A stretch of 64,000 nt of DNA from Ascarosepion bandense (GCA_037127315.1 JBBBDQ010001688.1:2264501-2328500); one strand, 5' to 3'. Counted from the first letter of the stretch, positions 1-12,971 are shown. Numbers and translations are program-made. The notes: generated from the letters alone by a model not told the origin.

Positions 1-779
1 GCTTTAGAGTTGCTCCTTGTTTATGTACATGTGTACACACACACACACCTACATCTCCACATAAACTATGAAAGAGAAAATGTATAGGTCAAAAGTTTAA
101 AAAGTGTACATTTGTGTATAAATACAGTGTTAGTCATATGTAGTACTTTTTTTTTTTTTTTTTTTTTTACTTCAAGCTTTGACTCAACCTTAAAGTGATT
201 GTTTTGTTCCTTTAAAACAAATTTATCTTGTTCTCCTTCTCTGTACTTTAGAATGTACTTACGGCCACTTCATTACTCATTGCTGCTTATTCAATTACAA
301 ACACTTGGCATTGACCACCACAAGGAGGTGTACACTGACCTACAGGAAATTGTACCCTGATTCTACTGGTTGCCTTTTCACTTCTCCATGTGAAAACCAA
401 AAAAAAACAGCTACTCCTTTCAGAATATGTTCTCTAATTTCTATTTTTAGCTAGCAGAATCACATCATCCCTACTTGAGCCTATAAATACTGATGTTGTA
501 AATTAAAAGCTCTCTCCAGAAAAAAATGATTGAAATTTTTATGGAATACATATACTGTGTTCACTCCCAAGAGAGGGGACATTAAACAGTCTACCCATAG
601 GAACTGTAAATGATTTTGTTAAAAAGTGTTTTAAAGATTATTTTATGCAACCTGATAATAGTTTCAGACTTGCAGTCAAAAACTGAAGCAAAAAATGTTA
701 GCTTAGAATAAATCAAGTGAGGAGTTTTGAAAGAAAAAATACTGAACTTATGGCAATAAACCCATGATTCTCTCTGCAT

Positions 780-2280
780 ATAAGCATTATTCTTGATTCA
801 AAACTATCTTATCTCTTACATCAAACATCAGAGAACCAAATGCAACTAAACCATCCAACTCCTGAGAGCCATAGCCCACACAGACCGGGGTGCTGACAAA
901 AAGACCCTAATGAAATTATACAGATCCCTTACACGATCAAGACTTGATTATGCCTGCTTCCTATATGAAGCAACTAGAAAATCTTACCTTTGAGAACTTG
1001 AAACCATTCCCCACCAGGGACTCCATATTGCCATAGGAGCCTTCACTACCTCTTCAGTAGAAAATGTATACATAGAAGCTAATGAACACTCTCTCTTTAA
1101 GAAGACATAAACTTGCGCTCTAATACTATACAAAACTCATCTCATCTCATTCCCCCAAAACCCTACCTGTAACTGCATCATGAAAAGAAAATGCAAAATC
1201 TATTTGAAAATAAAGCAAAAGCCTTCAAAACTCTTAATTTAAGAATCCAAAACTTGCTCAATGAAATCAAAATTGACCCAAAAGTAATCCATAATACCAG
1301 CCTCCCCAAAAACCGCTTCATGAACCATAAATCAACCCATAGTAAAACTTAAAGTAACCAAATTATCTAAAACCAACACACACACACACACACACACACA
1401 TCACTTTCCAAGAGAAATTCCTTAACATCCAAAATAACTTCCCAGACCATCACATCTACACAGATGGGTTTAAACAGGGAAAGAAAGTTGGTTGTGTTGC
1501 TATCTTTCAAAACCAAGAATCTTTAAAACATCTCCCAAATGAATCATCAGTCTATAGTGCAGAAGTCACAGCTATTGAGTTTGCCATGAACATTTTTGCT
1601 AACCACAAATCTTCCAAATTTATTTACTGAGATTCCAGATCATCCCTCTTAGCACTACTGAACAAAGATACCGCAAACCCTCTCACCACAAAACTCCTAA
1701 ACAAAATGAACACTTCTTCCAAAAATAATAGTATCATCCTAAGCTGGATATCAAGCCATATTGGTATATACTGAAATGAAAGGGTAGACAAAACTGGAAA
1801 AAAGCACTCCTGACAGACATATCCAAAATAAAAATCCTATCCACTGATCTAGAACCAATTATTAACAAATTCATACATGTCAAATGGCAAAAATCATGGG
1901 ATGATCAAATACATAACAAGCTCCACCATATCCAAGACCCCATCGGTGAGTGGCTGGCAGGTTACAAAAGAAACGGAAAGGAAGAAGTGATACTTTCCAG
2001 ACTTCACATTGGTCACACCCATATCCCCCACTCACATCTCCTAAAAAGGAAAGACATTTCAATATGCCGAATGTGCAATGTACCCCTCACAGTTAAACAC
2101 ATTCTCTTAAACTGTAACGGTTTCAGACAATCTCGGTCAAAACACTACTAAACAAGCAATTTGAAGTATCTTTTGAAAAAATACAAAACCAGAAGACATC
2201 TTGAATTTTCTATAATAATAAAAATCCTTTTCACCAAAATCTGACTAAATTAACTTTTTCATTATAATAAAAAAAAAAAA
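780..2280 (+). mobile_element. Non-LTR retrotransposon 3' end with RNase H, degenerate
   Basis: Reading the + strand in shifting frames gives the end of a reverse transcriptase (about 783-1120, with text like KLYRSLTRSRLDYACFLYEA), then an RNase H domain (about 1455-1790, beginning IYTDGFKQGKKVGCVAIFQN and continuing with YSAEVTAIEFAM and a later WISSHIGI block). A terminal zinc-knuckle-like stretch follows (about 2040-2120, CRMCN...H...C). This order is known from RNase H-bearing LINEs of the I-type. It closes with a poly-A tail at 2269-2280. The copy is 5' truncated and carries many stops and frameshifts, so it is dead. The clade is not certain. Confidence 0.8.
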
Positions 2281-3309
2281 TGTGAAGACCCACCTTTTTG
2301 GCATTAGATAACCCACAGAGATTGATATGCTGTTAAACAAATCTCAAGCTCTCTGTAAATAAGCTTTTGTCACAAATTGGCTTCATTTAGCCTGGTACAA
2401 GGTCAAAATATTGGATAATACAAAAGGGTATTTAGTAATTTTAGCATAGTCTAACACAAGGTCAGTCATGAAGCACCTAGTGAGGATCAATCTCACTGCT
2501 ACACTAATGGTATGTGAGACAAGTTTGCTAACAATGATTACATAGTGAAGTGCTCAAGTTGACCTTTGCTGAAATAGTTACTCATTTGAAACTTACCCAA
2601 AGGTTACAAAATATATCTGTCTTGTTCTTAGTTCGAAAGAAAGGTCACTCTGAATGGCTTTCAAAAATATCCATCTACCTAGATGGATTCGACTATATTT
2701 GCTTACTTAAACTTTGAAGTTACTTGAACTTTACTCAAAAAACATTTTTAATGAATGAGTTTAGTTTTTAATTAATTTTTTTACTGTTCTTATTTTCTTG
2801 CCAGTTATAATTTCAGTTGACAGAAATTCTTTGTTTTTTTTTTGTTTTTTGTTTTTTTTCCTGTTCATTTGCTGGAGATGAGATTACTGTTTCTACCAAT
2901 TCAAATGCAGAACTTTATCTGATTTAATTCAATTTTAAATTGTGCTTTTTAAGTGCGCGTGTATACACACACACACACACAGAATAAAAAAACTGGCCTT
3001 AATTCTCCTGTTTAAGATGTCATGATTTTTTTAAAAACGTTTCTTCTATTCATTTGAATATTTCTACCATTTGCTTATTTCCTAATGTCTTTGTTTCGCA
3101 TTTCTTTGTGTGTAGTAGTAGTAGTAGTAATCATAGCACAGCTCTCCACATCTGTTGTGATAACAGGGTTTTTTCCCCTCTTATCTCTCCAGTTATTCTC
3201 CATTTATACCTGCCTATTAAATTTGCATATGATACTACGCCTCCCTGAGCTGGAGAGAGGTAATACACCCTTGTTTTATTTTTCACTATTCCTGATTATT
3301 TTACTGTAT

Positions 3310-5760
3310 TGTCCTTCATCTTGTTGTGTTTTCTCTTTTAATGGTGGTTTTGGTCTCTATTTTCTTCTTCATATACGTCTGTCTTTTTATTATCACTTTC
3401 TTCCCTGTTCCACTTTTGTAACTTTCTGCCTCTCCTTGTTCCTGCTCTTCCATTTCCACATCATACAGTTCATATCTGCTTCTGAACTGATCTGCATTTG
3501 CTAGTATATGTTGTCCCTTTTCCTCAAGTATAGCCATGTTGTGTCCTTTTCCTATCTGGCAATTTACTTTTTCTGGATTTACCTCTTTATTCTTTCTGTA
3601 CCATAACTTTTCTTTCATTGCAAAGGACAATTATGGTGGCTCTGATTTGTCTTCCCATTAATGCCAAAGGGCTCAGTTTCCTTTTTGCATGTGTGAAATG
3701 GATATGTAACTGAGGAGCATTTTTGGTAACTATGCTTCTATGTTTTCATTAAGTGGAGAGAATGCTTTCAATCCCATTTTCGCCATTTGTACCATTCTTT
3801 CCGCAATGCTATTAGATTGTGGGTGATATGGTGGTGTCTTGCATGGGATGCATCCAATTTTTTTTAACCACACATAAGTTCTCATTGCAAAATTTGGGTG
3901 CATTGTCTAGGGTATTCTATTCCTTAAGAATGTAGTTCTTAGTATTTGTTTTATTGTGGTGGCTTTTCTGTCTTTTACTCTAACAACTTCTGACCAACAT
4001 ATTCCTCTACGTCTTTTGAATATCCTGGCTACCGAGCTTGTAACTTTAGTCTTCTTTGCATTACCATTATTCCACAATGTACGTCAACATGTACTCCTTT
4101 TAATATATCCCTTCTCAGTATTTGTGGAGCTATTATTACATTTCCATTGCATATACTAACCATTTTCTATGGTTAGTTTGTGCTTTGTTTCTTTAAAGGA
4201 TTGTCCTGCCATTGAACAATTGTTCCATATATTATTTTTTTGTTTTCTCTACTATTCTGCTTAATATTGGGTCTTGATATGTTTCTATTTTGAGTCTGTT
4301 TAAAGGAAGAGCATCTGTTTCCACCCAGTGTATTATTTTATCTTCAGTATTTTCTTGTTTTTCTTCTGTTTCATTCTTGAACTGTAATCTTGATAAAGCA
4401 TCTACGTAAGGAATAGTGTTCCCTTTTACATAAACGATGTCAAAATCGAATGCCATGATTTTTATTGCCCATTTTAAAATACTTGATAATGTAACTTTTG
4501 GCAATTCTTTTCTCTGGTTAAATATGAATTTTAATGGTTTGTGGTCCAATTTTAATAAGAATAGTTAGTTTCTGCTGGCGTTAACCTTGATATGTAGATA
4601 ATTAGGTGTTGTTCTTGTGATAAAACAGCAGCAATTTCTTTTCACTTGCATTAGTGGTTAACATTATTTCTTTTTGTGGATCGACAACTTTTATTATTCA
4701 TTTGCTCCTCAGAATATTCTTTAGCGATAGTTTGCATCAAACAGTCTAGTCAAATTTGTTTGTTTTTTTTTTTGTTTTTTTTTGTTTTTTTGTTTTTTGT
4801 GCCATTTTGCAAATGGCTCTATTATATCACTGTATCTTGGTATGTATTTACTATGAAAATTTATCAGCCCCAAAAAGGATTCTAATTCTTTTTTATTTGT
4901 TGGAGCAGCTATTTCCGTATTTTCGTTGTTAGTCTATCATCGGGTGATATACCTTTTTTTTTTATATTTGATATCCTAAATATGATATCTTCTTAGAGTA
5001 AAAATTGTATTTATCTTTCTTTATGATCAAGCCTGCCTTTTTTAATCTCACTAAAATTGGCTCTGTTTTATATTTTAATTCTTCTTTAGTTCTTGCCCCT
5101 ACACATATATTGTTCTGATATATTGTCATATTTTTTATTTTTCCTAATAAGACTCTTTCAATTGCTTTTTGAAAAATATGGTTGGAAATCTTTATCCCAA
5201 ATAGTAGGCCAGTCCATCTTAATAAGCCTATAGGGGTGTTTATGGTGGTTATTTCCTTGAATTTATCATTAAATTCTATTTGATTGTATGCCTTGTATCA
5301 TTTTGTTTAATTTGGTTACTGCCAAAGTTAGAATATGAATTGGCACTTTTCTTGACTTTAGGTGATAGTTTTCATTTAGTCAAATGCTTGCTTTATACCA
5401 ATATAACTTCACTGCCTGTATCAACTTGCATGTAAAATACTTGGCCATTTAACCTTATTTTTTCTTTATCTCTTTTTTATCTCTTCATTGTAAATATTTT
5501 AACTTCATCTTCTTCTGAGATGGTTTGAATAGTTTTTACTTTTTCTATTTGCATACATTTTCAAAATTATCTTTTTTGCAATTTGAGCATATTTTTCCTA
5601 GAGCTGGACATTTGTACATGTCGCTCTCATGATTTTTTCCACAATATCTACATTTAATTATTGATCTGGTTGTTCTTATCCTGTATGTTTCAAATTCTTC
5701 ATCCAAAATAAAACAGTAATGTCTTGTTTCTGGATAGCCTTCAATATCTAAACTAAAACA
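3310..5760 (-). mobile_element. Ty3/gypsy LTR-retrotransposon internal region, degenerate
   Basis: On the minus strand the domain order is gag zinc knuckle, protease, reverse transcriptase, RNase H, integrase, as in Ty3/gypsy elements. The knuckle (CRYCGKNHESD... then CSNCK) lies at about 5550-5655, the protease DTGS at 5411-5422, and reverse transcriptase at about 4975-5290. RNase H opens with DHKPLKFIF at about 4549. Integrase text YHPQSNSIAER lies at 3799-3832, and the integrase C-terminal segment at about 3316-3630. Frames change repeatedly between these blocks. The catalytic YxDD position reads YQNNI near 5107-5121, so both aspartates are lost. I could not delimit LTRs. This is an old, non-functional copy in a host intron. 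Confidence 0.85.
4232..4549 (-). pseudogene. Ty3/gypsy RNase H C-terminal segment
   Basis: This is the longest open piece of the degenerate Ty3/gypsy copy, 105 codons. It starts at the MDHKPLKFIF block of the RNase H domain and runs through DFDIVYVKGNTIPYVDALSR, the standard end of this domain in Ty3/gypsy pol, into the RNase H-integrase linker. The reverse transcriptase immediately upstream (higher coordinates) and the integrase downstream are in other frames. No independent gene is implied. Confidence 0.8.
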
Positions 5761-6002
5761 GAATCAGTGAAACATTTTTTTTTATGCATTTGGCTGAATT
5801 TTAAAGGAATTTACCATTAAAAAAAAAAAAGACTATTGAAACCAGGACAAACTGTTACTGTATGTGATGATACTGTGCAATTGGCCCATTTAGATGAGGC
5901 ATTAGAATAGGAAAAATATTTTTGGATGCAATGAAGTTGACTATTAATATTTTCTTTTTGCCTGCATAACAATGTCATTGTATTGTAAATAAAACCCAGT
6001 AA

Positions 6003-7205
6003 ATGAAAATGAGATCTGAATTATCCCTGATTCTAGCAAAGGTATTTAACTGCTGCTTAAAGGAGAAATCTTTTGCAAGCATGTGGAAGGTGGCAAGCAT
6101 ATGTCTGGTCTTCAAGAACACAGGCAGCCAATCATGCCCCTCCCAGTATAGACCCATTAGTCTCTTCAGTATCATTAGTAAATTTTTTTGAGGCCATTAT
6201 CAACAAAAAGTTCATTAATCACCTGGATAATGCAACAAGCAGTATGGGTTTTGATCAGCCCAATCCACTGCTGACATCCTAACTACCATTACACACAGAA
6301 TTAGTGAGGCCCTCGATGACACACGAGCTTTCCAGCTATCAAATCACTGGAAGAGTTTTCTTTATTTAAAAATCCTTCTTAACAGGTAGATTCCTGAAGG
6401 CAAATTAACCAATGCCTTGGTGATTAACACAGGCATCTCCCAGGGGTTATTTCTCAGACCAACCCTCTTTCTGATTTACATAAATTATCTACCTAAGAAT
6501 ATACTCTGATCATTTGTGAACATCTATGCCAATGATACAATATATGGGTGCACCTCCAAAAATCTTGACAATGAGAGATTGGCAGCTGACCTCTCTTCCA
6601 ATCTAACACTATCTTCCTAGTGTTGAAAAAAAAACTGGCTAGTTATATTCAGTGCCTCTAAAACCTAACTGGTTACATTCTATCACCAGTCAATATGATC
6701 TCAAATGGAATTCTTATATATGAGTCATTGTTAAAGATGCAGATAAAATTATACCTGTACTGCTACAGTAAGTACCTGACTCCTCAGGCTATCCTCTACC
6801 TTTATAAGAGCCAGATCAGGTCAAGAATGGAGTACTGTTGCCATATTTGGGTAGGGTCTGCCCAGACCTCACTCAGTCTTGATAGAGTTCAAAAGTGTCT
6901 CAGTCCTTGTTAGAGAAGAATTATTTTTCATGCTCCAACCTCTCTCTCAGAATGTGCCGAGTCTCTCGCTGGTCGCTACTACCATGGAAAATGCTAAGAC
7001 AAACTGCATCATCTGTTTCCACTAGGTCTGACCTTCATGGCTAGGATTCATCATGCCACTTAGCAAACCACTCACACTCCCTCCATATTCCATCGGCAAA
7101 CCTCTGCCCTATGGAACAGACTCTTAAGAGGCTGTTTCCCTGATCACTACAATCTTGATCTGTTCAAGTCTAAAATCAACCATTATCTTCTAACTACCCC
7201 TTAAT
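6003..7205 (+). mobile_element. Jockey/CR1-like LINE, 3' half of reverse transcriptase, degenerate
   Basis: Plus-strand text includes SQYRPISLFSIISKFFEAII (about 6140-6200), a GISQGLFLRPTLFLIYINYL block (about 6430-6490, the usual GVPQGSxLGPxLFxxYINDL motif) and IYANDT at about 6521-6538, where the family has YADDT. It continues through a C-terminal region with QIRSRMEYCCHIWVG (about 6815-6860) and ends at DLFKSKINHYLLTTP with a stop at about 7201. One catalytic aspartate is replaced by asparagine and there are several frameshifts. The endonuclease half is missing. The text closely matches the longer minus-strand copy at about 26.84-30.31 kb, so both belong to one family. Confidence 0.82.
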
Positions 7206-7493
7206 GTAACCCTCTACTGGGCTTTGTACTGGGGGGGGGATTCTTCCATCTGCAGCTAATTCTCTGGATTTGGATTTCATTCCATGAAAAATGGTTACAA
7301 CAAGTTGAAAAACTCTTAAGATTAAAATCAGAATTATTCTTTTGCTGGAATACATAATTTAGCTGAAGATGGTGCAGAAAAATCAAGTGAAAATATTTTA
7401 ATGACTGAATAAAGAATTTTGTCAAAAAAGCAGGAAACAATTGCTTCATCTGGCACAAAGGCTAATGTAGCCTCTTTGTGAAAATGACTTTTT

Positions 7494-7531
<38 letters not shown>

Positions 7532-8091
7532 AAATTAAACCCCTTACCAGATCCATGTTTTTTCATTCAGTGTTTCATTTTGAAGCATATCTTTCAAATT
7601 ATAAATTAAGAGTGTATCATTTCAGGAGAAAGAAAATGCTCTTTTCCTTTTTAATCATTTTCTTTTTTTTCTCTCTCTCTCTAAACATAGAAATCTTATA
7701 TAAAAAAGATCTTTAAATATAGAGAGCAAGCATTGATAATTTACCAGATTTCATCACTAAAGCTTGATGGCTGTTCCATAAAACATGCACCTAAAATCTT
7801 TACAAGCGAATAAATATTTTTCTACTTCATAACAGCCATGATATTTCCACATTCAGCTCAGAAATAGCTAAAATTGTAACTTTAGTAATTGCCACCGATC
7901 TCATGAAATTGGTGCTGCCAAGTATAAAAAGTTTGGGATAGACTTATTCTTTTTATGAAAGGTTACCTTGATATTTCTGGTTCAGTCTAAAATTAAAAGT
8001 TGTTTTATAAGTTAATTTGTAATGCTCTGAAAAGTATAATATTAAAAGAATACTTATTTGGGTAATAATTCAAGAACAGGTTAATACTGAT

Positions 8092-8092
<1 letters not shown>

Positions 8093-8158
<66 letters not shown>
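8093..8158. repeat. Compound microsatellite (TA)n(CA)n
   Basis: An uninterrupted TA run is followed directly by a CA run, about 66 bases in all, 220 bases upstream of the first visible HDAC exon. Confidence 0.97.
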
Positions 8159-8160
<2 letters not shown>

Positions 8161-8378
8161 ATTAACATATACATCCAGTAATAAGTATGCAATTCTCACA
8201 AGCCACCACTAGTGGGTTAATTCCTTACTGGCTGCTTAAAAGTATTGAATAATAAATTTCTTTACATGTTTATGTCTATACTTTAGAGTGTGCTGTGTGT
8301 GCATATATAAAAAAAAATGTTTGTTTTTTTTATTCTCCTTCATTTTCTTTGACTGTTGATTTATTTTTTCTTCTCCAG

Positions 8379-8608
8379 ATCTTCCGCCTTCGCCTCCTGT
8401 TGCACGGCGGTCTGTGCCGTCGACCACGGCGCCGTCGACGCCGCCAACTCTTCCCGGTAACATCTTCTCAGACCAGCAACTGCAACAGCAAATTGCCTCG
8501 ATTAAACAACGGCAACAGCTTCAACAGGAAATGTTGCTTCACCAGTTTCAACAGCAGCAGCAGCAGTTAGCTCAAGAGCATGAGAAACAACTGCAGGAAC
8601 ACATAAAA
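8379..8608 (+). CDS. Class IIa histone deacetylase exon: proline-rich linker and glutamine-rich coiled coil
   Basis: The exon follows a polypyrimidine tract and CAG and ends before GTAAGA. The first two bases complete a codon split by the upstream intron, and the last 76 codons end in phase 0. The translation opens LPPSPPVARRSVPSTTAPST, a low-complexity linker. It continues with DQQLQQQIASIKQRQQLQQE and a run of five Q, ending EHEKQLQEHIK. This corresponds to the Q-rich helical region of HDAC4/5/9, which mediates oligomerisation in vertebrate proteins; the QLxEHIK ending at an exon border is typical. The 5' half is CpG-rich compared with the AT-rich surroundings. There is no initiator methionine here: a GTG inside the exon is not a start, and the gene begins upstream of the window. 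Confidence 0.93.
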
Positions 8609-9083
8609 GTAAGACTGGCCATTACTCTGAAAAATTTCATCCTTTATTGCTTGGCTATCAGCCTTGTTATTATTAAGCCTTGTGGTTCTGGAGAAAAATT
8701 TCAGTGTCTGTTCAATGACCAGTAAAACAATGAAGGTGTCATTCCCTCAGTTTACCTAGCTCTCATGTCTATAATAAAGCTCCAACTTACTCAGAAACTT
8801 TACAGAAATGAAATATGGACTGAGAAAATTTGAAATTGAGGAAGGGTTTAGGTATTAGTTGTTGTTTTTGTAATTGTAGATTCAGGCAAGATATTGTGTG
8901 CAGATATAAATAAATTAATATTTTCCAAAAAGCTAACTTTTCACCAGAGTGAATAAGAATTTTTGGAAAGGTTCATTTTTATTACTTTGGAGAACAAAGT
9001 GTTAGCCTGAATCTTGAATGATACAAATTCTTTGAAAATTGCATGAATGAATAAATGTACATTTTTTCCCTTTTGTACAGTGT

Positions 9084-9121
<38 letters not shown>

Positions 9122-9992
9122 TGCTAAAAAGTTTTTTTTGCCTGAGACACTTCTAAGAATTTAGATCAAATAACTAAACATTAAAATTTATTCAAGTATC
9201 TTGTTTGGACCAAGATCTTTTCAGCACTTCATGTGTGTAATGTATAACAGATACTATACTATCATCTTAAGCAGAAGTGCCAGGAAGGAATACTTTGTTG
9301 GCTGGGTATGCAGGTCTTTTTTCATCTTAGGTATAAATTACATTTCATATGTAAATAATTATGTGATATTTGTTTTTATAGTTACTCTGCTCAAAGTTAA
9401 TGATTAAACAAGAAATGACATAGATGTTAATATTGTTCAATTTGACTAATTTTTCTTTCATTGAATTTATGTTGATTTTCAAGTACAACACACTAAGCAT
9501 ACTATTCGATAGAATGAACTAAAAGATAAACTAGTAAGCAAATTTGTACTTGTGGGGACAGTCTTACTGATTAACCTATGGAAGCTAAGCAGCAGATGGA
9601 ATTTAGATTTAGTCATAGATTTTTATTTTTTAAATTTTAATCTATTATACCCATCATATTTTTTTTTTTTTTTAAGCATTAAAACTATGAGAAAGTAACA
9701 ATTCAAAACAAGATAATGACAATGCTTCATGTAAAAAATTCAATTAAATCTATTGTTACTAATGTCAGAACAAAAGAAAATAAATTTGAAGAAATCTGAA
9801 TTGAAAATTAACAATGGTTTGTATAAGAAATTTCTAAAATTTAAGATTATTTTACTGCAGAATATTTTGCTTATTCCTCACATGTGTGTGCTGAAAAAGT
9901 CAGCATTGAAAAATAGTAATTACAAATCCTGATTACCTACAACTATGTCTTTTTGAGTTATTCTCATTTTTCCTGTATGTATTATTAATACT

Positions 9993-10052
<60 letters not shown>

Positions 10053-10758
10053 CAAACGTGTGTCAGATGTAGTAATGTGAAGACATTTGATAAAAGCATT
10101 TTCACCAAAACTACTTCTACTCATTTATCTTCATTGTATGTGTTCTAAGGGAAGTTACTCTGTTATTACATATTTATCTCGTGTTTTTACTTTGACATTT
10201 TATTTTTGTCTAATGGGCTTTTTAGATATATAATTTGTACCTTTTTTTTTTTTTCCTTTTGTCTACTTCCCTATTATTCAGTTATTACCTTAACAACCCA
10301 TATATTAGTGAACATTTTTAAATGCCTGAACTATTTATTTTTGCCTATTAAATCATATGGTGTAAATCAACATTGATTTCCTATGCTAATCAACCATTTA
10401 TAAACTGACAATTGATGGGCTTAAAGTGTCAAGCATGAAAGGCAAAATTTTTGTCATTTATTACAATATACCATTTCAGAATTTATTCTGATTTTCATCA
10501 TGCACACATTTCATCAACAGAATTTTTATCTATAACCAGGTGAATTTTTTGCCTGGAAGTTTTCAACTTAGACCCATACATGAGTATATATGTTAATTTA
10601 TTATAACTGGATATGTAATCTTTAAGTCCCTATTTTTAGCTTGTATTATTATTATTATTATAGTATCTTAAGTTTATAATTTAAAATATTGTTCAGTTGT
10701 TGTTCAAATTCTATGATTCATACTAAAAGTTAATGTCTTTTTCTCCTCCTGTTTCCAG
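8609..10758 (+). other. HDAC intron, 2.15 kb
   Basis: Bounded by GTAAGA and TTTCCAG. It contains (AC)n at 9086-9118, (CT)n(TA)n at 9992-10048, and poly-T runs near 9659-9674 and 10241-10254. No other coding or element signal was seen. Vertebrate HDAC4 has a longer Q/K-rich stretch between EHIK and the next block, but I found no additional exon here that supplies it. Confidence 0.85.
9992..10048. repeat. Compound microsatellite (CT)n(TA)n
   Basis: A pyrimidine CT run of about 19 bases passes directly into a TA run of about 38 bases. The same TC-then-TA arrangement recurs near 47412-47459. Confidence 0.97.
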
Positions 10759-10867
10759 GTTTATCTTGAGCAGCAAAAGAAATTAGAGCAGCAGCAACGG
10801 ATAGAAAAAGAAATGATAGAGAAAAAACGCTTGGAAAAGATAAAAAATAAAAATAAAGATGAAGAAA
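10759..10867 (+). CDS. Class IIa HDAC exon: charged coiled-coil segment
   Basis: Acceptor TTTCCAG, donor GTGAGT. It has 36 full codons plus one base, phase 0 to phase 1. The product reads VYLEQQKKLEQQQRIEKEMI and then a lysine/glutamate-rich stretch ending KNKDEE. It continues the Q-rich helix of the preceding exon into the charged segment that lies before the MEF2-binding motif in this family. It appears shorter than the vertebrate equivalent, judged from my recollection of HDAC4. The last base joins the next exon to make serine, giving EES-AIASSEVK, which matches the conserved ESAVASTEVK region of HDAC4. Confidence 0.93.
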
Positions 10868-12572
10868 GTGAGTTGTTTGTTTTTTGTTGTTTTTTTTTAT
10901 GGAAGGGTTAAAGTTTTTGCAAAATTTTAACCTTTTTTGCAACTTATTTCTTAAATAAAAGTGTCAGTAAAATATTTCCTTTCATGAGAAAAAAAATTCC
11001 TCTTCTAAATTAAAAGTGGATATTTTTAAATTTCTTATACGCTTTTCAAAATAAAGATAATTTCCTGATCCATTGATGCTGTTCAGTCAAGAAGAGTGTA
11101 GTACAAAAGTATAATGTTGTTAGTGATGTTATTTCCCCACTCAACACTGTTAAAGGTGTTTTTTCCTGGATTAATCTCTGCAAAACATTTTTCTCACTTT
11201 GCAACAAAAGTAATCTGTGTAATCCTGAATCTTAAAATACGAGATATTTCTAAAGTTTAAATTAAGAATGGAATTTTCAGTGTCTTTAAATAGCTATTTT
11301 GAATTTTTCATGAGTTTGCATAATTTGCCTCCTTTTGGAAGGGTTTTTAAAAAATTGGTTTACTCATAAGGAAAAAAAAATTTCCTCTCCAGAAATTCAA
11401 TTATGAAAAAAGTTAACCACCTTTTTTATAAGCTTTTTAATTTGAGTTTTCAAGTTTAAGACAAAATTTACTGTCGTATTAAAATAGCAATGCAAATAAT
11501 AATATTCTGTTTACAAAAAGAATAAATATTTTTAACAAATTTCAACTTAGTGCTTTATATTCCATTTTACTTATTTGTTATAGCCATTCAGGTTTCATCC
11601 AGATCAAAGCAGTTTCTTATCAAGTTGAAAACAACATGCCTTAAAATTGTTCATTATTAAAAATTCAGTACATAAAATTGAATTTTTTATGTGTGTCTCT
11701 CTGGAAACACCTTACTCTATGTAGATGTTCCTCTGAAAATATCTTATGTGAAGCAGGCATCTCTCTGGAATTGCCTTATTTAATGATACATAAAAGTCAG
11801 TTTACATTAAATATTACAGTATTATGGAATTGCACTAAATATAAGTACTGTTAATTGATGCTGTCTGGATAAACATTGTCCTGTTAGTTAGATACTTTAA
11901 TTGGGCTTATCATAGGAATTTTTTTTTTGTTTTTTAGTTATAGGGTTGAGGTTATGTTATCAAACAGTAAACTTGGAATAAGTTTCAGATTTTTATACCA
12001 TAAAATAGTAATTAGCTCAGTATTATAGCAGTATCAATTTTGGCTACAAGAAATGGAATTAATTTTCATCCTAATAATATTTTGCTGTTTTTTCATTCAC
12101 ATACCACCTTGTCTGTAACTTCTTTAAAGGATACGACAGTATGAGATGAAATAGCTTTGATTTGTCCAAATGTCAAAAATGAAGCATCATTGTTTCATTT
12201 TAATCTTTTTATTACAGCTCTCAGGTTTGTTATATCCACATTTTCTGTGACTATCAAGTACATAGCATGGAATAAAATCAAGAGTAAACTTGATTCTTTA
12301 CATCAAAACCTGTCAAAAGTTTTTATTTTTAGCCTAGCATTGGACACTGTGGTTGTAAACTAGAATCAATATTTTAAATTTTAAGGGATAATTTGTTTAG
12401 TATATTATAATTTGATTAAAGGTAATTTTAGTGAACTATTTTGATACTTTTGTGTATCTACAATAAATAAGGACAAGTTTGTTAAAAACAAAATCTAAAG
12501 TCAATTGATTGTACAGCTAATGAATCTTAGTATCTACATCAGACCTCAAACAATTTTTGTTTAAAATTTCAG
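10868..12572 (+). other. HDAC intron, 1.7 kb
   Basis: Bounded by GTGAGT and TTTCAG. Uniformly AT-rich; I see no transposon, RNA gene or exon in it. Confidence 0.85.
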
Positions 12573-12687
12573 GTGCGATAGCTTCTTCAGAAGTGAAACA
12601 GAAGTTGCAAGAATTTGTGTTAACAAAGAAGCAGCGAGAAGCCGCAGCCAGCAACATGACAAACTCTCCCCCACAATTTCGGCATTG
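12573..12687 (+). CDS. Class IIa HDAC exon: MEF2-binding helix
   Basis: Acceptor AAAATTTCAG, donor GTAACA. Phase 1 in, phase 2 out. The translation AIASSEVKQKLQEFVLTKKQ is the diagnostic MEF2-binding amphipathic helix of HDAC4/5/7/9, in which the LQEF-VL hydrophobic face docks on the MEF2 dimer. It is followed by a less conserved REAAASNMTNSPPQFRHW tail. The tryptophan codon is completed by the next exon. This is the strongest family identifier in the window: class I and class IIb deacetylases lack it. The protein should act as a signal-regulated MEF2 corepressor. Which vertebrate paralogue it is closest to cannot be settled from this part. Confidence 0.95.
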
Positions 12688-12971
12688 GTAACACATAATT
12701 ATATATTAGTAGACTTACTCAACATATTTATTTTTAAAAAATAAACAAATGATAAATACTTTTGAAATGAATTAAAATTCTCAAATAAAAATCTAACATC
12801 ACCACCATAAATATTCTTTGCTTCCACAACTTCAAGAATAGTTATGAAGAAGCCTTCATAAGTTTATGCCAAATTTTCTTTAGATTATTGGGTATCTATT
12901 TCTCTAGAAATTTTAACAAAATTTTGAATGACTCCTCAAAATTATAGACAGTGATTTAAATATTAAAAGTA

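Larger units (their letters stand above)
1..8378 (+). other. Intron upstream of the first visible HDAC exon (partial)
   Basis: No host coding sequence is recognised here. The polypyrimidine tract and CAG just before 8379 mark its 3' end. It contains a LINE fragment (about 780-2280), a Ty3/gypsy relic (about 3310-5760), a second LINE fragment (about 6003-7205), poly-T runs near 149-168 and 7498-7527, (AC)n at 1377-1400 and 2963-2981, and a (TA)n(CA)n block at 8093-8158. The stretches 2290-3300 and 7530-8090 show nothing recognisable beyond AT-rich simple sequence. Confidence 0.75.

Noticed and set aside
3085..3504. 139-codon + strand ORF rich in F, L, S and V
   Set aside because: It mostly mirrors the minus-strand Ty3/gypsy integrase C-terminal segment, and no membrane protein family is recognisable.
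8005..8199. Open frame of 64 codons on the minus strand containing a VCVCVC and YIYIYI run
   Set aside because: It is translation of the (TA)n(CA)n microsatellite.
8414..8725. Reading the frame of the first HDAC exon as a free-standing 103-codon gene starting at GTG
   Set aside because: A clear GTAAGA donor at 8609 ends the coding part and the following residues are intronic; GTG is not a start here.
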